The notes below the pieces were generated by a model that saw only the letters and a program-made list of their open reading frames with translations, did no database searches and was not told where the DNA came from. From assembly GCF_009793355.1 (NCBI RefSeq), contig NZ_WTKP01000008.1, positions 168,135 through 232,134 on the forward strand: DNA of 64,000 nucleotides, written 5' to 3'. The translations under genes were made by a program, and so were the position numbers. Positions 37,791 through 49,363 of this stretch are shown here, piece by piece; the first letter of the stretch is position 1; each line of letters starts with the position of its first letter. Source of the DNA: Vreelandella zhuhanensis. GTDB taxonomy: Bacteria > Pseudomonadota > Gammaproteobacteria > Pseudomonadales > Halomonadaceae.

Positions 37791-38744
37791 ATGCAAATCA
37801 AGCTCGCCAACCCGCGTGGCTTCTGCGCCGGTGTGGATCGTGCCATCGAAATCGTCAATCGCGCCCTGGATGTGTTCGGCCCGCCGATCTACGTGCGCCA
37901 TGAAGTCGTGCATAATCGCTTCGTGGTGGAAACGCTGCGCGAACGCGGCGCGATTTTCGTCGAAGAACTGCACGAAGTACCGGATGACGTCATCGTGATC
38001 TTCTCGGCTCACGGGGTTTCCCGCGCGGTTCAGGAAGATGCCCAGCGACGTAGGCTGAAAGTGTTCGATGCTACCTGCCCGTTAGTCACCAAGGTGCATA
38101 TGGAAGTGCTGCGCTACGCCAAGCGCGGCCAGGAATGCGTGCTGATCGGCCATGAAGGCCATCCGGAAGTGGAAGGCACCATGGGGCGTTACGATACCCA
38201 GCATGGCGGCCACATCTATCTGGTGGAAGACGAAGCGGATGCCGCTCGGCTTGAGGTCAAAAATCCGAGCACCCTGGCGTTCGTCACCCAGACGACGCTC
38301 TCCATGGACGACACCGCCAAGGTGATCGATGTGCTGCGCGGAAAGTTTCCCGAGATCCAGGGTCCGCGCAAGGATGACATTTGCTACGCCACTCAAAACC
38401 GCCAGGACGCCGTGCGCGAGCTTGCCGCGGAAAGTGATTTACTGCTGGTGGTGGGAAGCCCGAACAGCTCCAATTCCAACCGCTTGCGTGAGCTTTCCGA
38501 GCGTATGGGCACCCCGGCTTATCTGATCGACAACGCCGAGCAGATTCAGCCGGATTGGCTCGAAGGGGTAAGCAATATCGGCATTACCGCCGGCGCCAGT
38601 GCACCGGAAGTATTGGTCAAGGGCGTGATAGAGCGGTTGCAGTCCCTGGGTGCGACAGTGCCGCAAGAGCTTGCCGGGCGTGAAGAAACCATCACCTTTT
38701 CCATGCCGACCGAGCTGCGTCAAGCGGTGATTGCCAGCAGTTGA
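37791..38744 (+). CDS. ispH: 4-hydroxy-3-methylbut-2-enyl diphosphate reductase IspH
   Basis: Last enzyme of the MEP pathway, a [4Fe-4S] protein that makes IPP and DMAPP. The three cluster cysteines are in [17 protein letters not shown] (Cys12), [12 protein letters not shown] (about Cys96) and [15 protein letters not shown] (about Cys197). The E-T/H motifs [12 protein letters not shown] and [11 protein letters not shown] are also present. The start at 37791 gives 317 residues and the family N-terminus [10 protein letters not shown]; an ATG at 37761 would add ten residues. It supplies precursors to IspB. Confidence 0.96.
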   Translation: MQIKLANPRGFCAGVDRAIEIVNRALDVFGPPIYVRHEVVHNRFVVETLRERGAIFVEELHEVPDDVIVIFSAHGVSRAVQEDAQRRRLKVFDATCPLVTKVHMEVLRYAKRGQECVLIGHEGHPEVEGTMGRYDTQHGGHIYLVEDEADAARLEVKNPSTLAFVTQTTLSMDDTAKVIDVLRGKFPEIQGPRKDDICYATQNRQDAVRELAAESDLLLVVGSPNSSNSNRLRELSERMGTPAYLIDNAEQIQPDWLEGVSNIGITAGASAPEVLVKGVIERLQSLGATVPQELAGREETITFSMPTELRQAVIASS

Positions 38745-38810
38745 TGCAAACCGTACCAGTTTGAGACATACTGAAACGGTATGAAAAAACTGGTACAGGA
38801 GAGCATCCGC

Positions 38811-39239
38811 GTGACCAGAATCCTCCTTTCTCATCGCGCTGGCCGGCCCACCGCCCGCCAGCGTGGCTTTACCCTGATCGAGTTGATGATCGTCGTAGCG
38901 ATCATCGGCATCATCGCCTCCGTGGCCTATCCCAGCTATACCCGCTATGTGGAGCGCAGCCAGCGCGCTGAAGCCAAAACTGTGCTGATGGAGGCGGCGA
39001 GTTACCTGGAGCGCTGTTATACCAATAGTTACAGCTATGTAGGTTGTACTGCTGCCAACGACTATCTTGATAGGCAATCAAATGACTTATATACATTTGC
39101 TGGTGAAAATGCCGGTATTGATGCCACTGCCGGAAGCTATACAGTTAGTGCAATAGGCGAAGCAGGACGTGTGAAAACTGAGTGCGCGACTTTGGTGCTA
39201 CATAGTGATGGTGATCGTACTCCTAGCGACTGCTGGTAG
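38811..39239 (+). CDS. pilE: Type IV pilus minor pilin PilE
   Basis: A 142-residue type IVa pilin-like protein. The prepilin peptidase site is G/FTLIEL, followed by the hydrophobic helix [19 protein letters not shown] Glu five residues after the cut is kept, and the C-terminal domain has a cysteine pattern typical of PilE ([13 protein letters not shown] at the end). The GTG at 38811 has AGGAGAG seven bases upstream and gives a 19-residue leader; an ATG at 38781 gives a longer leader. Its position after ispH matches P. aeruginosa. The 3' half is more AT-rich than the 5' half. It should prime or join the pilus tip complex. Confidence 0.9.
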   Translation: MTRILLSHRAGRPTARQRGFTLIELMIVVAIIGIIASVAYPSYTRYVERSQRAEAKTVLMEAASYLERCYTNSYSYVGCTAANDYLDRQSNDLYTFAGENAGIDATAGSYTVSAIGEAGRVKTECATLVLHSDGDRTPSDCW

Positions 39240-39242
39240 TTT

Positions 39243-39722
39243 ATGAAAAAATCTGGCTTCACGCTGATTGAACTGCTGATCACCCTGGCCATCGCCGCCA
39301 TTCTGGCCACGGTGGCCGTCCCTGCGTTTTCCACGTTCCTTGCCCGCCAGCAGCTGGCCAGCGATGTGAACGAGATGATTTCCGTGCTGAGTTTTGCGCG
39401 GAGCGAGGCGATCAAGCAGCGTACTGAGGTAAGCGCTGTAGTTTCTAGTGGGGCACCTTGGTCGATTACGGTGACGCGCGATAGTAATAATCAGACGTTA
39501 CGCCGTGCACAGGGAAAAAATAATGATATCGAGATTAGCATCGATGATTCCGAAAGTAATTCTAATAATATTTCGTTGACCTTTGGCTCACTTGGCGAGC
39601 GAAAAAGCTGTGTTCCTTCAGAGTGTAGTTTTACGGTGAGTCACGATGATGTAGTTACTTCTCGGCTAATTGTGATAAGCCCTGCTGGTGGCATTCGAAG
39701 GGAGAAACCGGACAATGAATAA
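39243..39722 (+). CDS. Minor pseudopilin, GspH/FimT (FimU-like) family
   Basis: A 159-residue pseudopilin with a very short leader (MKKSG/FTLIELLITLAIAA). The helix is followed by the FimT/GspH signature VLSFARSEAIKQRTEV and a C-terminal beta domain with two cysteines (SCVPSECSF). It starts three bases after the pilE stop. In P. aeruginosa the FimU/FimT proteins sit at the other end of the minor pilin operon, so order here is changed. AT-rich coding in the second half. Confidence 0.85.
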   Translation: MKKSGFTLIELLITLAIAAILATVAVPAFSTFLARQQLASDVNEMISVLSFARSEAIKQRTEVSAVVSSGAPWSITVTRDSNNQTLRRAQGKNNDIEISIDDSESNSNNISLTFGSLGERKSCVPSECSFTVSHDDVVTSRLIVISPAGGIRREKPDNE

Positions 39723-40158
39723 ACAACACGGTTTTAGCCTTATCGAAGCGTTGGTAGCGCTGTTGGTGCTGTCATTTGGTCTTGTCGGGGTGGCAGCGAT
39801 GCAGCTTAAAGCACTGCAAAGCGCCACCGCTGGTTATCAGCGCTCGGTGGCAACGCTGGCCGCTGTGGATGCCCAGGAAAGACTATGGGCGGAGTTGGTG
39901 AAAATGGCTCAAGATTCAGAAGATACTCGCCAAGATTGCTCTGAAATTGAAGATGATTATGTAAAAGGTATTGAAATCAATTGGCAAGCAGACTGGTTTG
40001 AGTCAAGCACAGCAACTCCACTTCGACAGTTCTCGGGTAATATTAGCGGCGGGGATGAAGAGTGTGAGTTTAATATTGAGATAGTTTTTGATAGTGATCC
40101 CGATAGCCAGGATTCCTTTATGTACACCTTCCGTCTTCCAAAACTGGAGGAATCCTAA
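39715..40158 (+). CDS. pilV: Minor pilin PilV
   Basis: A 147-residue PilV-type minor pilin. Leader MNKQHG then FSLIEALVALLVLSFGLVGV, followed by AMQLKALQSATAGYQRSVAT, which is the PilV signature. Its ATG overlaps the preceding gene end by eight bases. Two cysteines lie in the C-terminal half. It probably forms part of the PilV-W-X tip complex that starts pilus assembly. Confidence 0.87.
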   Translation: MNKQHGFSLIEALVALLVLSFGLVGVAAMQLKALQSATAGYQRSVATLAAVDAQERLWAELVKMAQDSEDTRQDCSEIEDDYVKGIEINWQADWFESSTATPLRQFSGNISGGDEECEFNIEIVFDSDPDSQDSFMYTFRLPKLEES

Positions 40159-40592
40159 TGTCATTCTATCGGCAAAAAGGCTTCACCCTTGTCGAACTGA
40201 TGGTCGCGATGGTGATCGGTACCATTATTGTCCTTGGGGCTGGGCAACTGTTTCTTACTACCTTTCAAACCTTTCGCCAAGTTGATGAGCTGAGTCGTAA
40301 ACAAGAAACGTTGATTTTTGCAGCGAATACGCTGGTCAGAAGTATACGAAGAGGTGAAATAGCTCGGTTTGAAATAAGATCTCCTGATGATAGTGATTGG
40401 GATGCCCACACGATTTACGATACACAAGAAAATGACCATGTTGTTGGTGGATTGAGAGAATGTGGTGAAGAAGTGTTAATAGTTGAAGATTCTGTGCTTT
40501 CCAATGTCTATATAGTGACATTGTGTCTAGAAAACGAAGAAACGCCTATCGTGTTTCGTGTTGCCGATCGCCGCACCATCATAAACAATTAG
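40158..40592 (+). CDS. pilW: Minor pilin PilW (short)
   Basis: A 144-residue pilin-like protein with RQKG/FTLVELMVAMVIGTII and LGAGQLFLTTFQTFRQ, as in PilW. Typical PilW proteins are ~250-350 residues, so this one is short, with a reduced C-terminal domain (a Cys pair GLRECGEE/VTLCLE). The start overlaps the pilV stop by one base. Coding is AT-rich. Confidence 0.78.
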   Translation: MSFYRQKGFTLVELMVAMVIGTIIVLGAGQLFLTTFQTFRQVDELSRKQETLIFAANTLVRSIRRGEIARFEIRSPDDSDWDAHTIYDTQENDHVVGGLRECGEEVLIVEDSVLSNVYIVTLCLENEETPIVFRVADRRTIINN

Positions 40593-40648
40593 ATGATTTT
40601 TTATTCGAAAAGCACCTTTTTAAGACGACAAACTATCGAGGAGTGGTC

Positions 40649-41725
40649 ATGAAAAAACAACAAGGTGCCGCACTCATTATCGTTCTCGCCCTTTTAGCCG
40701 GCTCATTAATGCTCGGCCTTTCTGGTATGAACTCCGCCTTGATTGATGAACGGCTGGCGGGTAATTACCGGGCAGCATCCTTGGCTCAGATGGCTGCCGA
40801 AGATATGGCCGGATATATTAGAAAAAATTATGAATATCTTGAAATAGATGATGATATTGAAAGAAAAGATGAAAATGATTGGAATATAATAAAAATGGAA
40901 GAAGTTGGCTTTTCTGAGAATGAAGATGTCACCTTGCAGCGAAGCTATTCTGCATGTCATTCAACCACCAGCGGTACCGATGCTTGTGAGCAAGTCTATC
41001 AGTGGCTAACTGATAAACTCCTGGAGGTCCCCTTTTATATCGCGCGTGGGCAGGTTATGGAAGGTAATGGTGGAAAAATAGTGGCAAAACACCTTGTGGT
41101 TGTTGGTAAAGCTTCACCTTTAACTACACCACTTTTATGCGTAGGCAGTGGCTGTCCCGATGAAATGCCAGGCTCCTTGGAAGGCTATTTTTCTGATAAA
41201 GAACACCCTTTGCCAGATGATTTTATTTGTCAGGGCGGTGGTAATAGTGGAAATAGTAAAAAAAGCTGCAGAACCAATCCGAATGAAGATTCGGATGTTA
41301 AATATTATAGAAAAATTAATAGCCTCGGCTCGTGGGTGGGCTTTGTTAATGGCTTAGCAGATGAAGTTTTTGAAGGTAATGATTTGCCTGAAGGAGAGCG
41401 CTACCAGCCTGAAGTTTTTGTTATTGAAGGAGACGAAAATAAAGTTTCTTCCAAGGTAAATACTTCGGGAGTAATAGTGATTAGAGATGGTGCAACATTC
41501 GAGGCCGGTGGAGGTGGAACTCACGAGGGGCTAATAATAGTAGCAGAAGGTGGTCATTTAAGTGTGAAAGGAACTTATAGTATTTATGGCTCAATTGTCG
41601 CTTTGGGAGATCTTAATGGCATTGATTTTTCAGGTGGCGGCGGAGGTGATGGCGTCCGGTATAATACAGAAGCTCTGACAGGAATCCCTAAAGGTGAAGT
41701 CGACTACGTCTGGTTCTCCCTCTGA
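40649..41725 (+). CDS. pilX: PilX-like minor pilin with unusually long C-terminal domain
   Basis: A 358-residue protein. The N-terminus MKKQQGAALIIVLALLAGSL and SALIDERLAGNYRAASLAQM is typical of PilX, which lacks the usual Glu5 and has Ala-Ala-Leu in place of FTLIE. Known PilX proteins are ~170-200 residues, so about 160 residues are extra. The extension ends with short Gly-rich strands (SGVIVIRDGATFEAGGGG, GLIIVAEGGHLSVKG, YGSIVALGDLNG) that look like successive turns of a beta-helix. GAGGAGTGGTC before the ATG at 40649 decides the start; the frame is open upstream into pilW. Strongly AT-rich. No pilY1 follows. Confidence 0.78.
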   Translation: MKKQQGAALIIVLALLAGSLMLGLSGMNSALIDERLAGNYRAASLAQMAAEDMAGYIRKNYEYLEIDDDIERKDENDWNIIKMEEVGFSENEDVTLQRSYSACHSTTSGTDACEQVYQWLTDKLLEVPFYIARGQVMEGNGGKIVAKHLVVVGKASPLTTPLLCVGSGCPDEMPGSLEGYFSDKEHPLPDDFICQGGGNSGNSKKSCRTNPNEDSDVKYYRKINSLGSWVGFVNGLADEVFEGNDLPEGERYQPEVFVIEGDENKVSSKVNTSGVIVIRDGATFEAGGGGTHEGLIIVAEGGHLSVKGTYSIYGSIVALGDLNGIDFSGGGGGDGVRYNTEALTGIPKGEVDYVWFSL

Positions 41726-41792
41726 GCTGTAGGTCGCCTTGCCAATGGCGGCGCGTTATCATACCCCCCATTTGACCAAGAGCCTGATGTTC

Positions 41793-42818
41793 ATGAGCAA
41801 GCCTTCCGATAAAACCCGCGTTCTTACCGGTATCACCACCACCGGTACCCCCCACCTCGGCAACTACGTCGGGGCGATCAAGCCGGCGATTGAAGCCAGC
41901 CAAGACCCCAACGTTCAGTCGTTCTACTTTCTGGCCGATTACCACGCCCTGATCAAATGCCAGGACCCCAAGCGGGTGCAGGAATCCCGCCTGGAAAGCG
42001 CCGCCACCTGGCTGGCGCTGGGGCTGGATACCGATAATGCCATTTTCTATCGCCAGTCGGATATTCTGGAAATTCCCGAACTCACCTGGATGCTTTCCTG
42101 CGTATGCGCCAAAGGTTTGATGAACCGCGCCCATGCCTATAAAGCCGCGGTGGCGGAAAACGAAGCGGCGGAAAATCAGGATGCCGATAAAGGCATCACC
42201 ATGGGGCTGTTCGGTTACCCGGTGCTGATGGCGGCGGATATCTTGATGTTCAACGCCAATAAAGTGCCGGTGGGGCGCGATCAGATTCAGCATATCGAGA
42301 TGGCGCGCGATATCGCCGGGCGCTTCAATCACCTCTACAAGGGACAGTATTTCACCTTGCCGGAAGCCGTGGTCGATGAAAAAGTCGAAGTGCTGGCCGG
42401 GTTGGACGGGCGCAAGATGTCCAAGAGTTACAACAACACCATTCCGTTGTTCGTCTCAGAAAAGAAGCTCCAGAAGCTGGTGCGCAAGGTCAAGACCAAC
42501 TCTCTTGAACCCGGTGAACCCAAGGATCCGGATAGCTGTACCCTGTTTCAGATCTACTCGGCGTTCGCCACTGCCGAGGAAACCGCTGCCATGCGCACCG
42601 ACTATGCCAACGGCATCGGCTGGGGCCAAGCCAAGGATCGCGTCTTCGAGTATTTGAATGAACATCTGCGTGAGCCACGCGAGCGCTACAACCGCTTGAT
42701 GGAAGATCCCGCGCATATCGAAAGCGTGCTGCATAAAGGCGCCGAGCGTGCACGGGCCGAGGCGGCAACCACCATGGAGCGTCTGCGCGCTACGGTGGGC
42801 TTGGGACGCTTCGTTTGA
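41793..42818 (+). CDS. trpS: Tryptophanyl-tRNA synthetase TrpS
   Basis: Class I synthetase of about 341 residues that charges tRNA-Trp. The HIGH-like motif is in GTPHLGNYVGAIKPAI, KMSKS in LDGRKMSKSYNNTIPL, and YPVLMAADILMFNANKVPVG is family-typical. The start is uncertain between ATG at 41793 and 41787; both lie between the AT-rich pilin block and the conserved core. It returns to GC-rich codon use, marking the end of the pilin block. Confidence 0.95.
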   Translation: MSKPSDKTRVLTGITTTGTPHLGNYVGAIKPAIEASQDPNVQSFYFLADYHALIKCQDPKRVQESRLESAATWLALGLDTDNAIFYRQSDILEIPELTWMLSCVCAKGLMNRAHAYKAAVAENEAAENQDADKGITMGLFGYPVLMAADILMFNANKVPVGRDQIQHIEMARDIAGRFNHLYKGQYFTLPEAVVDEKVEVLAGLDGRKMSKSYNNTIPLFVSEKKLQKLVRKVKTNSLEPGEPKDPDSCTLFQIYSAFATAEETAAMRTDYANGIGWGQAKDRVFEYLNEHLREPRERYNRLMEDPAHIESVLHKGAERARAEAATTMERLRATVGLGRFV

Positions 42819-42982
42819 CAGCGCCGCTGCCAGCAAAAGAACCTGCTGCCTACGGCTAGTCGGGCACTGATGCCTGAAGCAGGCATCATGTCTATTGTGT
42901 GGCCGCATGTTTGTTGAAAGACGCCACGAAAGAGCGTCATATGTATCGAACCGGTCCAACTGCCTGCAGATAGAGAGTGTTC

Positions 42983-44662
42983 ATGACTACCAAGAGCAAA
43001 CGCCCCTTATATATTCCTTATGCCGGCCCCTCATTGCTGGAAATGCCGTTGCTCAACAAAGGCAGCGCCTTCACCCAAGAAGAGCGGCTGGCGTTCAACT
43101 TGATTGGTCTGCTGCCGCAAAAAGTGGAAACCATCGAGGATCAGTTGGAGCGGGTCTATCGTCAATACCAGCAGTGTCATGGTGACCTTGAACGCCATAT
43201 CCACCTGCGGGCGATTCAGGATGACAACGAGACGCTGTATTTTCGTATGGTATCGCAACATCTCGAAGAGATGCTGCCGATCATCTACACCCCGACGGTC
43301 GGTAAGGCGTGTCAGGAATTTTCCAATATCTACCGCAATCACCGGGGACTGTTCATCAGTTACCAGGATCGCGAGCACATGGAAGATATTCTGCGCAGTG
43401 CGACCAAGGACAATGTCAAAGTGATCGTGGTCACCGATGGTGAGCGTATCCTGGGCCTAGGCGATCAGGGCATCGGGGGGATGGGTATTCCCATCGGGAA
43501 GCTGGCGCTGTACACCGCCTGCGGTGGTATCAGCCCAGCCTACACCTTGCCGATCATGCTCGATGTGGGGACCAACAACCAGGCGCTGCTGGATGACCCC
43601 ATGTACATGGGGTGGCGCCACGAGCGTGTTGACCAGGAAGACTATGACGCTTTCATGGAAGAATTCATCACCGCCGTGAAACGGCGCTGGCCGGATGTCC
43701 TGCTGCAGTTCGAAGACTTCGCCCAGGCCAATGCCATGCCACTTCTGGAGCGCTACCGCGATGAACTCTGTTGCTTTAATGACGACGTCCAAGGCACGGC
43801 CTCGGTCGTTGTGGGCACCTTGATGGCAGCGTGCCAGGCCCGCGGTGAAACTATTGCCGATCAGCGTGTGGTGTTCGTGGGCGGTGGCTCCGCCGGCTGT
43901 GGTATTGCCGAGCAGGTCGTGGTGGCCATGCAGGCACAAGGGCTTTCGGAAAGCGCAGCCCGCCAACGCATAGGCATGGTGGACCGCGATGGCCTGATGA
44001 CCACCGACCAGGCGTGGCAACGGGAGTTTCAACGCCGCCTGGCCCACGACCCGGCCCTGGTGGCCGAATGGAATGGCCAAGGGCTGGAAGAGACCGTTGC
44101 CCAGCTCAAACCGACTGTGTTGATCGGGGTTTGCGGGCGTAAAGGCATCTTTACCGAGTCGGTGATTCGTACCATGCATGCCGGTTGTGAGAATCCTGTG
44201 ATCATGCCGCTTTCCAATCCGACCTCTCAAGCGGAAGCGCTGCCGGAAGACGTTATTCGTTGGACTGATGGCAAGGCATTGGTGGCCACCGGCAGTCCCT
44301 TTGCACCGGTGGTATATGAGGGGCGTACCTACCCTATCGCTCAGTGCAACAATGCGTATATCTTCCCCGGTATTGGTCTGGGCGTGGTGGCGGCCAGGGC
44401 AACCCGTGTGACTGACGACATGTTGATGAGTGCATCCAGGGCGTTGGCGCGTGAAGCACCGCTGGTCAAGGAGGGTAAAGGCAGCTTGTTGCCGCCCTTG
44501 TCGCGTATCAAGGAAATCAGCAAGTCGATTGCCTTTGAAGTGGCCGCGCAGGCTCAGCAGAACGGGGTGGCCTTGAAAACCGGCGGCACCGAGCTGCGTA
44601 ATGCCATTGAGCGTGCCAGCTGGACCCCTGAGTACCGTGAGTACCGGCGTCGCGCTTTTTGA
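42983..44662 (+). CDS. maeA: NAD-dependent malic enzyme (MaeA/SfcA type)
   Basis: Oxidatively decarboxylates malate to pyruvate with NAD+. The ~559-residue length fits the large SfcA class. Visible are [38 protein letters not shown], the metal site FEDFAQANA and [13 protein letters not shown], and the nucleotide-binding [31 protein letters not shown] is the C-terminal signature. ATG at 42983 has AGAGAGTG upstream. It is convergent with acnA and faces a shared hairpin. It links the TCA cycle to pyruvate. Confidence 0.95.
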   Translation: MTTKSKRPLYIPYAGPSLLEMPLLNKGSAFTQEERLAFNLIGLLPQKVETIEDQLERVYRQYQQCHGDLERHIHLRAIQDDNETLYFRMVSQHLEEMLPIIYTPTVGKACQEFSNIYRNHRGLFISYQDREHMEDILRSATKDNVKVIVVTDGERILGLGDQGIGGMGIPIGKLALYTACGGISPAYTLPIMLDVGTNNQALLDDPMYMGWRHERVDQEDYDAFMEEFITAVKRRWPDVLLQFEDFAQANAMPLLERYRDELCCFNDDVQGTASVVVGTLMAACQARGETIADQRVVFVGGGSAGCGIAEQVVVAMQAQGLSESAARQRIGMVDRDGLMTTDQAWQREFQRRLAHDPALVAEWNGQGLEETVAQLKPTVLIGVCGRKGIFTESVIRTMHAGCENPVIMPLSNPTSQAEALPEDVIRWTDGKALVATGSPFAPVVYEGRTYPIAQCNNAYIFPGIGLGVVAARATRVTDDMLMSASRALAREAPLVKEGKGSLLPPLSRIKEISKSIAFEVAAQAQQNGVALKTGGTELRNAIERASWTPEYREYRRRAF

Positions 44663-44693
44663 TTCGATTTCTGTTGCAGACAAAATGTTGCAG

Positions 44694-44722
44694 GCAAAAA
44701 AACCCCCACCGAGGTGGGGGTT
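44694..44722 (-). terminator. Terminator of acnA
   Basis: On the minus strand AACCCCCACC...GGTGGGGGTT is followed by a T-run. The plus side has no T-run, so it chiefly serves acnA, although it may also slow maeA transcription. Confidence 0.85.
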
Positions 44723-44745
44723 GCAAGCATTGGCAAGTTCTTACT

Positions 44746-47481
44746 TCAGGCTGCGCCGATCATCTTGCGCAGCACGTAGTGAAGGATACCACCATGGCGG
44801 TAGTAAGCCAGCTCGTCGGCGGTATCAATTCGGCACTTGGCTTCAACGGTCGTTTCCCCATCGGCACCTTCGATAATCACATTGACTGTGCCCCCCGGCG
44901 TGAGATCCGCCAATCCAGCGATGGAAATCTTTTCATCACCGGTTAGGCCCAGGCTCTTGCGGTCCTGGCCTTCGGGGAATTGCAGCGGGACGACGCCCAT
45001 GCCGATCAGGTTGGAGCGGTGGATACGTTCAAAGGATTCCGCCAGCACGGCACGTACCCCGAGCAGCCGCGTACCCTTGGCCGCCCAGTCACGGCTGGAA
45101 CCGGTGCCGTATTCCTTCCCCGCAATCACTACCAGGGGTGTGCCTTCTTCGGCGTACTTCATTGCCGCGTCATAGATTGGCATCTGTTCGCCTGACGGCA
45201 CGTGACGGGTTTCGCCACCCACGACGTCCTCGAGCATTTCATTTCTGATACGCACATTGGCAAAGGTGCCGCGCATCATGACTTCGTGGCTGCCACGGCG
45301 AGAACCGTAGGAGTTGAAGTCCACCGGCTTGACGCCGTGATCTTGAAGATAGCGCCCAGCGGGGCTATCGGGCTTGATTGCCCCGGCGGGGGAGATATGG
45401 TCGGTGGTCACGGAGTCGCCGAGCATGGCCAAGACGCGGGCGTCGCTGACGTCTTCGATCGCCTCGGGTTCGCGGCCCATGCCTTCAAAGAACGGCGGGT
45501 GCTGAATGTAGGTGGACTCCGGCCACTGGTAGACCTTGCTTTCAGGCACCTTGATAGCTTTCCAGACGGCATCGCCCTCGAACACTTCGGCATATTCCTT
45601 GCGGAACATCTCGGTATTGACCTTTTCCACGGCCTCGGCGATTTCCGCCTGACTGGGCCAGATATCCTTGAGATAGACGGGGTTGCCGTCGCTATCGTTG
45701 CCCAACGGCTCCTGGGTAAGGTCACGGCGCATGTTGCCGGCCAGGGCATAGGCCACCACCAAGGGGGGCGAGGCCAGCCAGTTGGTCTTGACCATCGGAT
45801 GAATGCGCCCTTCGAAATTACGGTTGCCCGAAAGTACCGATGCTACCGTGAGATCGCCTTTTTCAATGGCTTCGTCAATGGCTTCGGGAAGCGGGCCGGA
45901 ATTGCCGATACAGGTGGTGCAGCCGTAACCGACCAGATTGAAGCCCAGGGCGTTGAGGTCTTCGGTAAACCCGGCGGCGGCGAGGTAATCGGTGACTACC
46001 TTGGAACCCGGCGCCAGGGAGGTCTTGACCCAAGGCTTGGTGGAGAGACCCTTTTCGCGGGCTTTGCGCGCCACGAGCCCGGCGGCCATCATGACGCTGG
46101 GATTTGAGGTATTGGTACAGGAGGTAATGGCGGCGATCACCACTGCGCCAGGGTCGAGATGGAAGCTGTTGCCCTCGAGATTGACTTCCTGGCTGTCGGT
46201 ATGCGAAAGGCTCCGTTCAGCGCCTACCGCGGTTTGACCACCGCCTTCGGAAAGTAGCTTGCCTTTTTCCGTGGAGGAAGGCTTATCGTCGTCGGACATG
46301 ACGCTTTCGAACGCGGTCTGCATGTCTTTCAGCGCGACACGATCCTGCGGCCGCTTGGGCCCGGCCAGGCTGGCTTCGACCTCGCTCATGTCCAGCTGCA
46401 GGTTATCGCTGAAAACCGGCTCATCCCCGGGCTCGCGCCACAGTCCCTGGGCTTTGCTGTAGGCTTCGACCAGCGCGACGTGTTCATCTTCACGACCGGT
46501 TAGGCGCAGGTAGTTCAGGGTTTCTGCATCGACCGGGAAAAAACCGCAGGTGGCGCCGTATTCCGGTGCCATATTGGCGATAGTGGCGCGGTCGGCGAGC
46601 GGCAGGTCGTCAAGGCCGTCACCATAGAATTCCACGAACTTGCCCACGACCCCTTTGCTGCGCAACATCTGGGTAACGGTGAGCACCAGGTCGGTGGCGG
46701 TGATCCCTTCCTTGAGCTTGCCGGTCAATTTGAAGCCAACCACCTCGGGAATCAACATGGAAATCGGCTGACCCAGCATGGCGGCTTCAGCCTCGATACC
46801 GCCCACGCCCCAGCCGAGTACGCCCAGGCCGTTGATCATGGTGGTGTGGGAATCGGTGCCCACCAGGGTGTCGGGGTAAGCAAAGGTCTTGTCGCCCTCT
46901 TGCTTGGTCCACACCGTCCTGCCCAGATATTCCAGGTTGACCTGGTGGCAGATGCCGGTACCCGGCGGCACCACGCGGAAATTATCGAAAGCATCCTGGC
47001 CCCACCGCAAGAATTCATAGCGTTCCCGGTTACGCTGCATTTCGATGTCGACGTTTTCCTGAAAGGCGTCAGGGTCACCGAAATTATCCACCATGACGGA
47101 GTGGTCGATAACCAGGTCTACCGGGGAGAGGGGGTTGATCCTTGAAGGATCTTCGCCGAGCTTTTCCACCGCTGCGCGCATGGAGGCAAGATCCACCACA
47201 CCGGGAACGCCGGTGAAGTCCTGCATCAAAACCCGTGCCGGGCGGTAACCGATCTCGCGGGTCGAGCGGGCGTCTTTCTGCCAATCAACCAGCGCCTGCA
47301 TGTCGTCCTGGGAAACACTTTCTTCGTCGACGAAACGTAGTTGATTTTCCAGCAGGATCTTGAGGGTCTTGGGCAGGCGGTCGATATTACCCAGTGTTTC
47401 GGCCGCTTGAGGAAGACTGTAGTAATGATAGGTAGTGCCACCTGCATCAAGCGTATGCAGGGTATCGGGTATCTTGCTCAT
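44746..47481 (-). CDS. acnA: Aconitate hydratase A
   Basis: Converts citrate to isocitrate in the TCA cycle using a [4Fe-4S] cluster. At 911 residues it is the AcnA/IRP type. The cluster cysteines are in [20 protein letters not shown] and [15 protein letters not shown]. Substrate-binding segments include [20 protein letters not shown] and [19 protein letters not shown]. The C-terminal swivel domain is complete. AAGGAGAA before the ATG supports the start. It is on the opposite strand to maeA and trxB. Confidence 0.97.
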   Translation of the reverse strand: MSKIPDTLHTLDAGGTTYHYYSLPQAAETLGNIDRLPKTLKILLENQLRFVDEESVSQDDMQALVDWQKDARSTREIGYRPARVLMQDFTGVPGVVDLASMRAAVEKLGEDPSRINPLSPVDLVIDHSVMVDNFGDPDAFQENVDIEMQRNRERYEFLRWGQDAFDNFRVVPPGTGICHQVNLEYLGRTVWTKQEGDKTFAYPDTLVGTDSHTTMINGLGVLGWGVGGIEAEAAMLGQPISMLIPEVVGFKLTGKLKEGITATDLVLTVTQMLRSKGVVGKFVEFYGDGLDDLPLADRATIANMAPEYGATCGFFPVDAETLNYLRLTGREDEHVALVEAYSKAQGLWREPGDEPVFSDNLQLDMSEVEASLAGPKRPQDRVALKDMQTAFESVMSDDDKPSSTEKGKLLSEGGGQTAVGAERSLSHTDSQEVNLEGNSFHLDPGAVVIAAITSCTNTSNPSVMMAAGLVARKAREKGLSTKPWVKTSLAPGSKVVTDYLAAAGFTEDLNALGFNLVGYGCTTCIGNSGPLPEAIDEAIEKGDLTVASVLSGNRNFEGRIHPMVKTNWLASPPLVVAYALAGNMRRDLTQEPLGNDSDGNPVYLKDIWPSQAEIAEAVEKVNTEMFRKEYAEVFEGDAVWKAIKVPESKVYQWPESTYIQHPPFFEGMGREPEAIEDVSDARVLAMLGDSVTTDHISPAGAIKPDSPAGRYLQDHGVKPVDFNSYGSRRGSHEVMMRGTFANVRIRNEMLEDVVGGETRHVPSGEQMPIYDAAMKYAEEGTPLVVIAGKEYGTGSSRDWAAKGTRLLGVRAVLAESFERIHRSNLIGMGVVPLQFPEGQDRKSLGLTGDEKISIAGLADLTPGGTVNVIIEGADGETTVEAKCRIDTADELAYYRHGGILHYVLRKMIGAA

Positions 47482-47706
47482 GCAGTTCTCCTTCTTGGCT
47501 TTACCAGTTCGATGTTGCTTTCATTATGGCTCAACCTATCAATAACACATGGGCGTGTTAAGTGTGGGTTTCAAGAGGAAAGCCCAACGCGAGGTGTTTC
47601 CCCTTGCCTTGGGTTGCGCTTGGCACCATTTCAGGCAGACTGCCCTCAGATTTCCCTTTGCCATCGCAGGGTCTTGCTACTGACTGCGTTAACGTTACGA
47701 GGATAG

Positions 47707-48660
<954 letters not shown>

Positions 48661-48699
48661 GTCGTCGCTGAATCGTTCTGAATACCCAGCAAACAGGGC

Positions 48700-49233
48700 T
48701 CAAGGCGGGCAGGGAATGTCCGCCTTTACCCTCACGCGGCCAAGCTGGCTGAGGATCACCTCGCTGCCATTACCTTGGGCGGGGCATACCGTAAAGCGAC
48801 CATTGTAGCCACTGGCATGGCCTAGAATGTCATAACGCATACGCTTCCATTCGCGATTGTAGGTGACAGTGACATGGGGGGTGGCCGGGAGCGTACGCAA
48901 GATCGTGTCAGCGCTGAACCCATCGCTTCCGCTCGGGTCGTCAATGATCATCAAGGGGCCGCTCCAGTTGTTTTCACAGGCATCGCCGCCTGCATTCGCC
49001 GGGCAAAGAGTAATTTTGCTCTGGCGTGTAATCGCTGTGTTGCGCGCCAGTGTAAGCGCCCTCTTGATTCGCATCACCTCGCTGCTGAGTGCCGTTCGTT
49101 CTCCCAATGCTTGAAAGCTGGGAATGCCCCAAGTCGCTATAATGGCGACCAATGACAGGACGATGAGAAGTTCGATCAAGGTCAGGCCGTGCTGAGCATG
49201 GCTGTAGTTCTCTGGGTGTCGTTTGTTGTACAT
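48700..49233 (-). CDS. Second GspH/FimT-family pseudopilin
   Basis: A 177-residue pseudopilin with leader ending in Gly, then LTLIELLIVLSLVAIIATWG (Leu instead of Phe after the cut) and the family region RIKRALTLARNTAITRQSK. The C-terminal GspH domain has Cys pairs (LCPANAGGDACENNW; TVCPAQG). It lies beside thiO on the opposite strand, the location of fimT next to thiO in P. aeruginosa, and so is probably the true FimT orthologue; the pilE-linked copy would then be FimU-like. No other pilin genes adjoin. Confidence 0.85.
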   Translation of the reverse strand: MYNKRHPENYSHAQHGLTLIELLIVLSLVAIIATWGIPSFQALGERTALSSEVMRIKRALTLARNTAITRQSKITLCPANAGGDACENNWSGPLMIIDDPSGSDGFSADTILRTLPATPHVTVTYNREWKRMRYDILGHASGYNGRFTVCPAQGNGSEVILSQLGRVRVKADIPCPP

Positions 49234-49363
49234 GCGTCACTCCCGGACACTTGACCTGGCCTTCGCTGGGGTTATGCTCGTCTCTCAAGGCACGGTCGGG
49301 GGGTAGTCTTATTGACCTTAGCTCGTAACCCCTCTTTTTTTGTAAGCCAAAGCGGATAATAGT

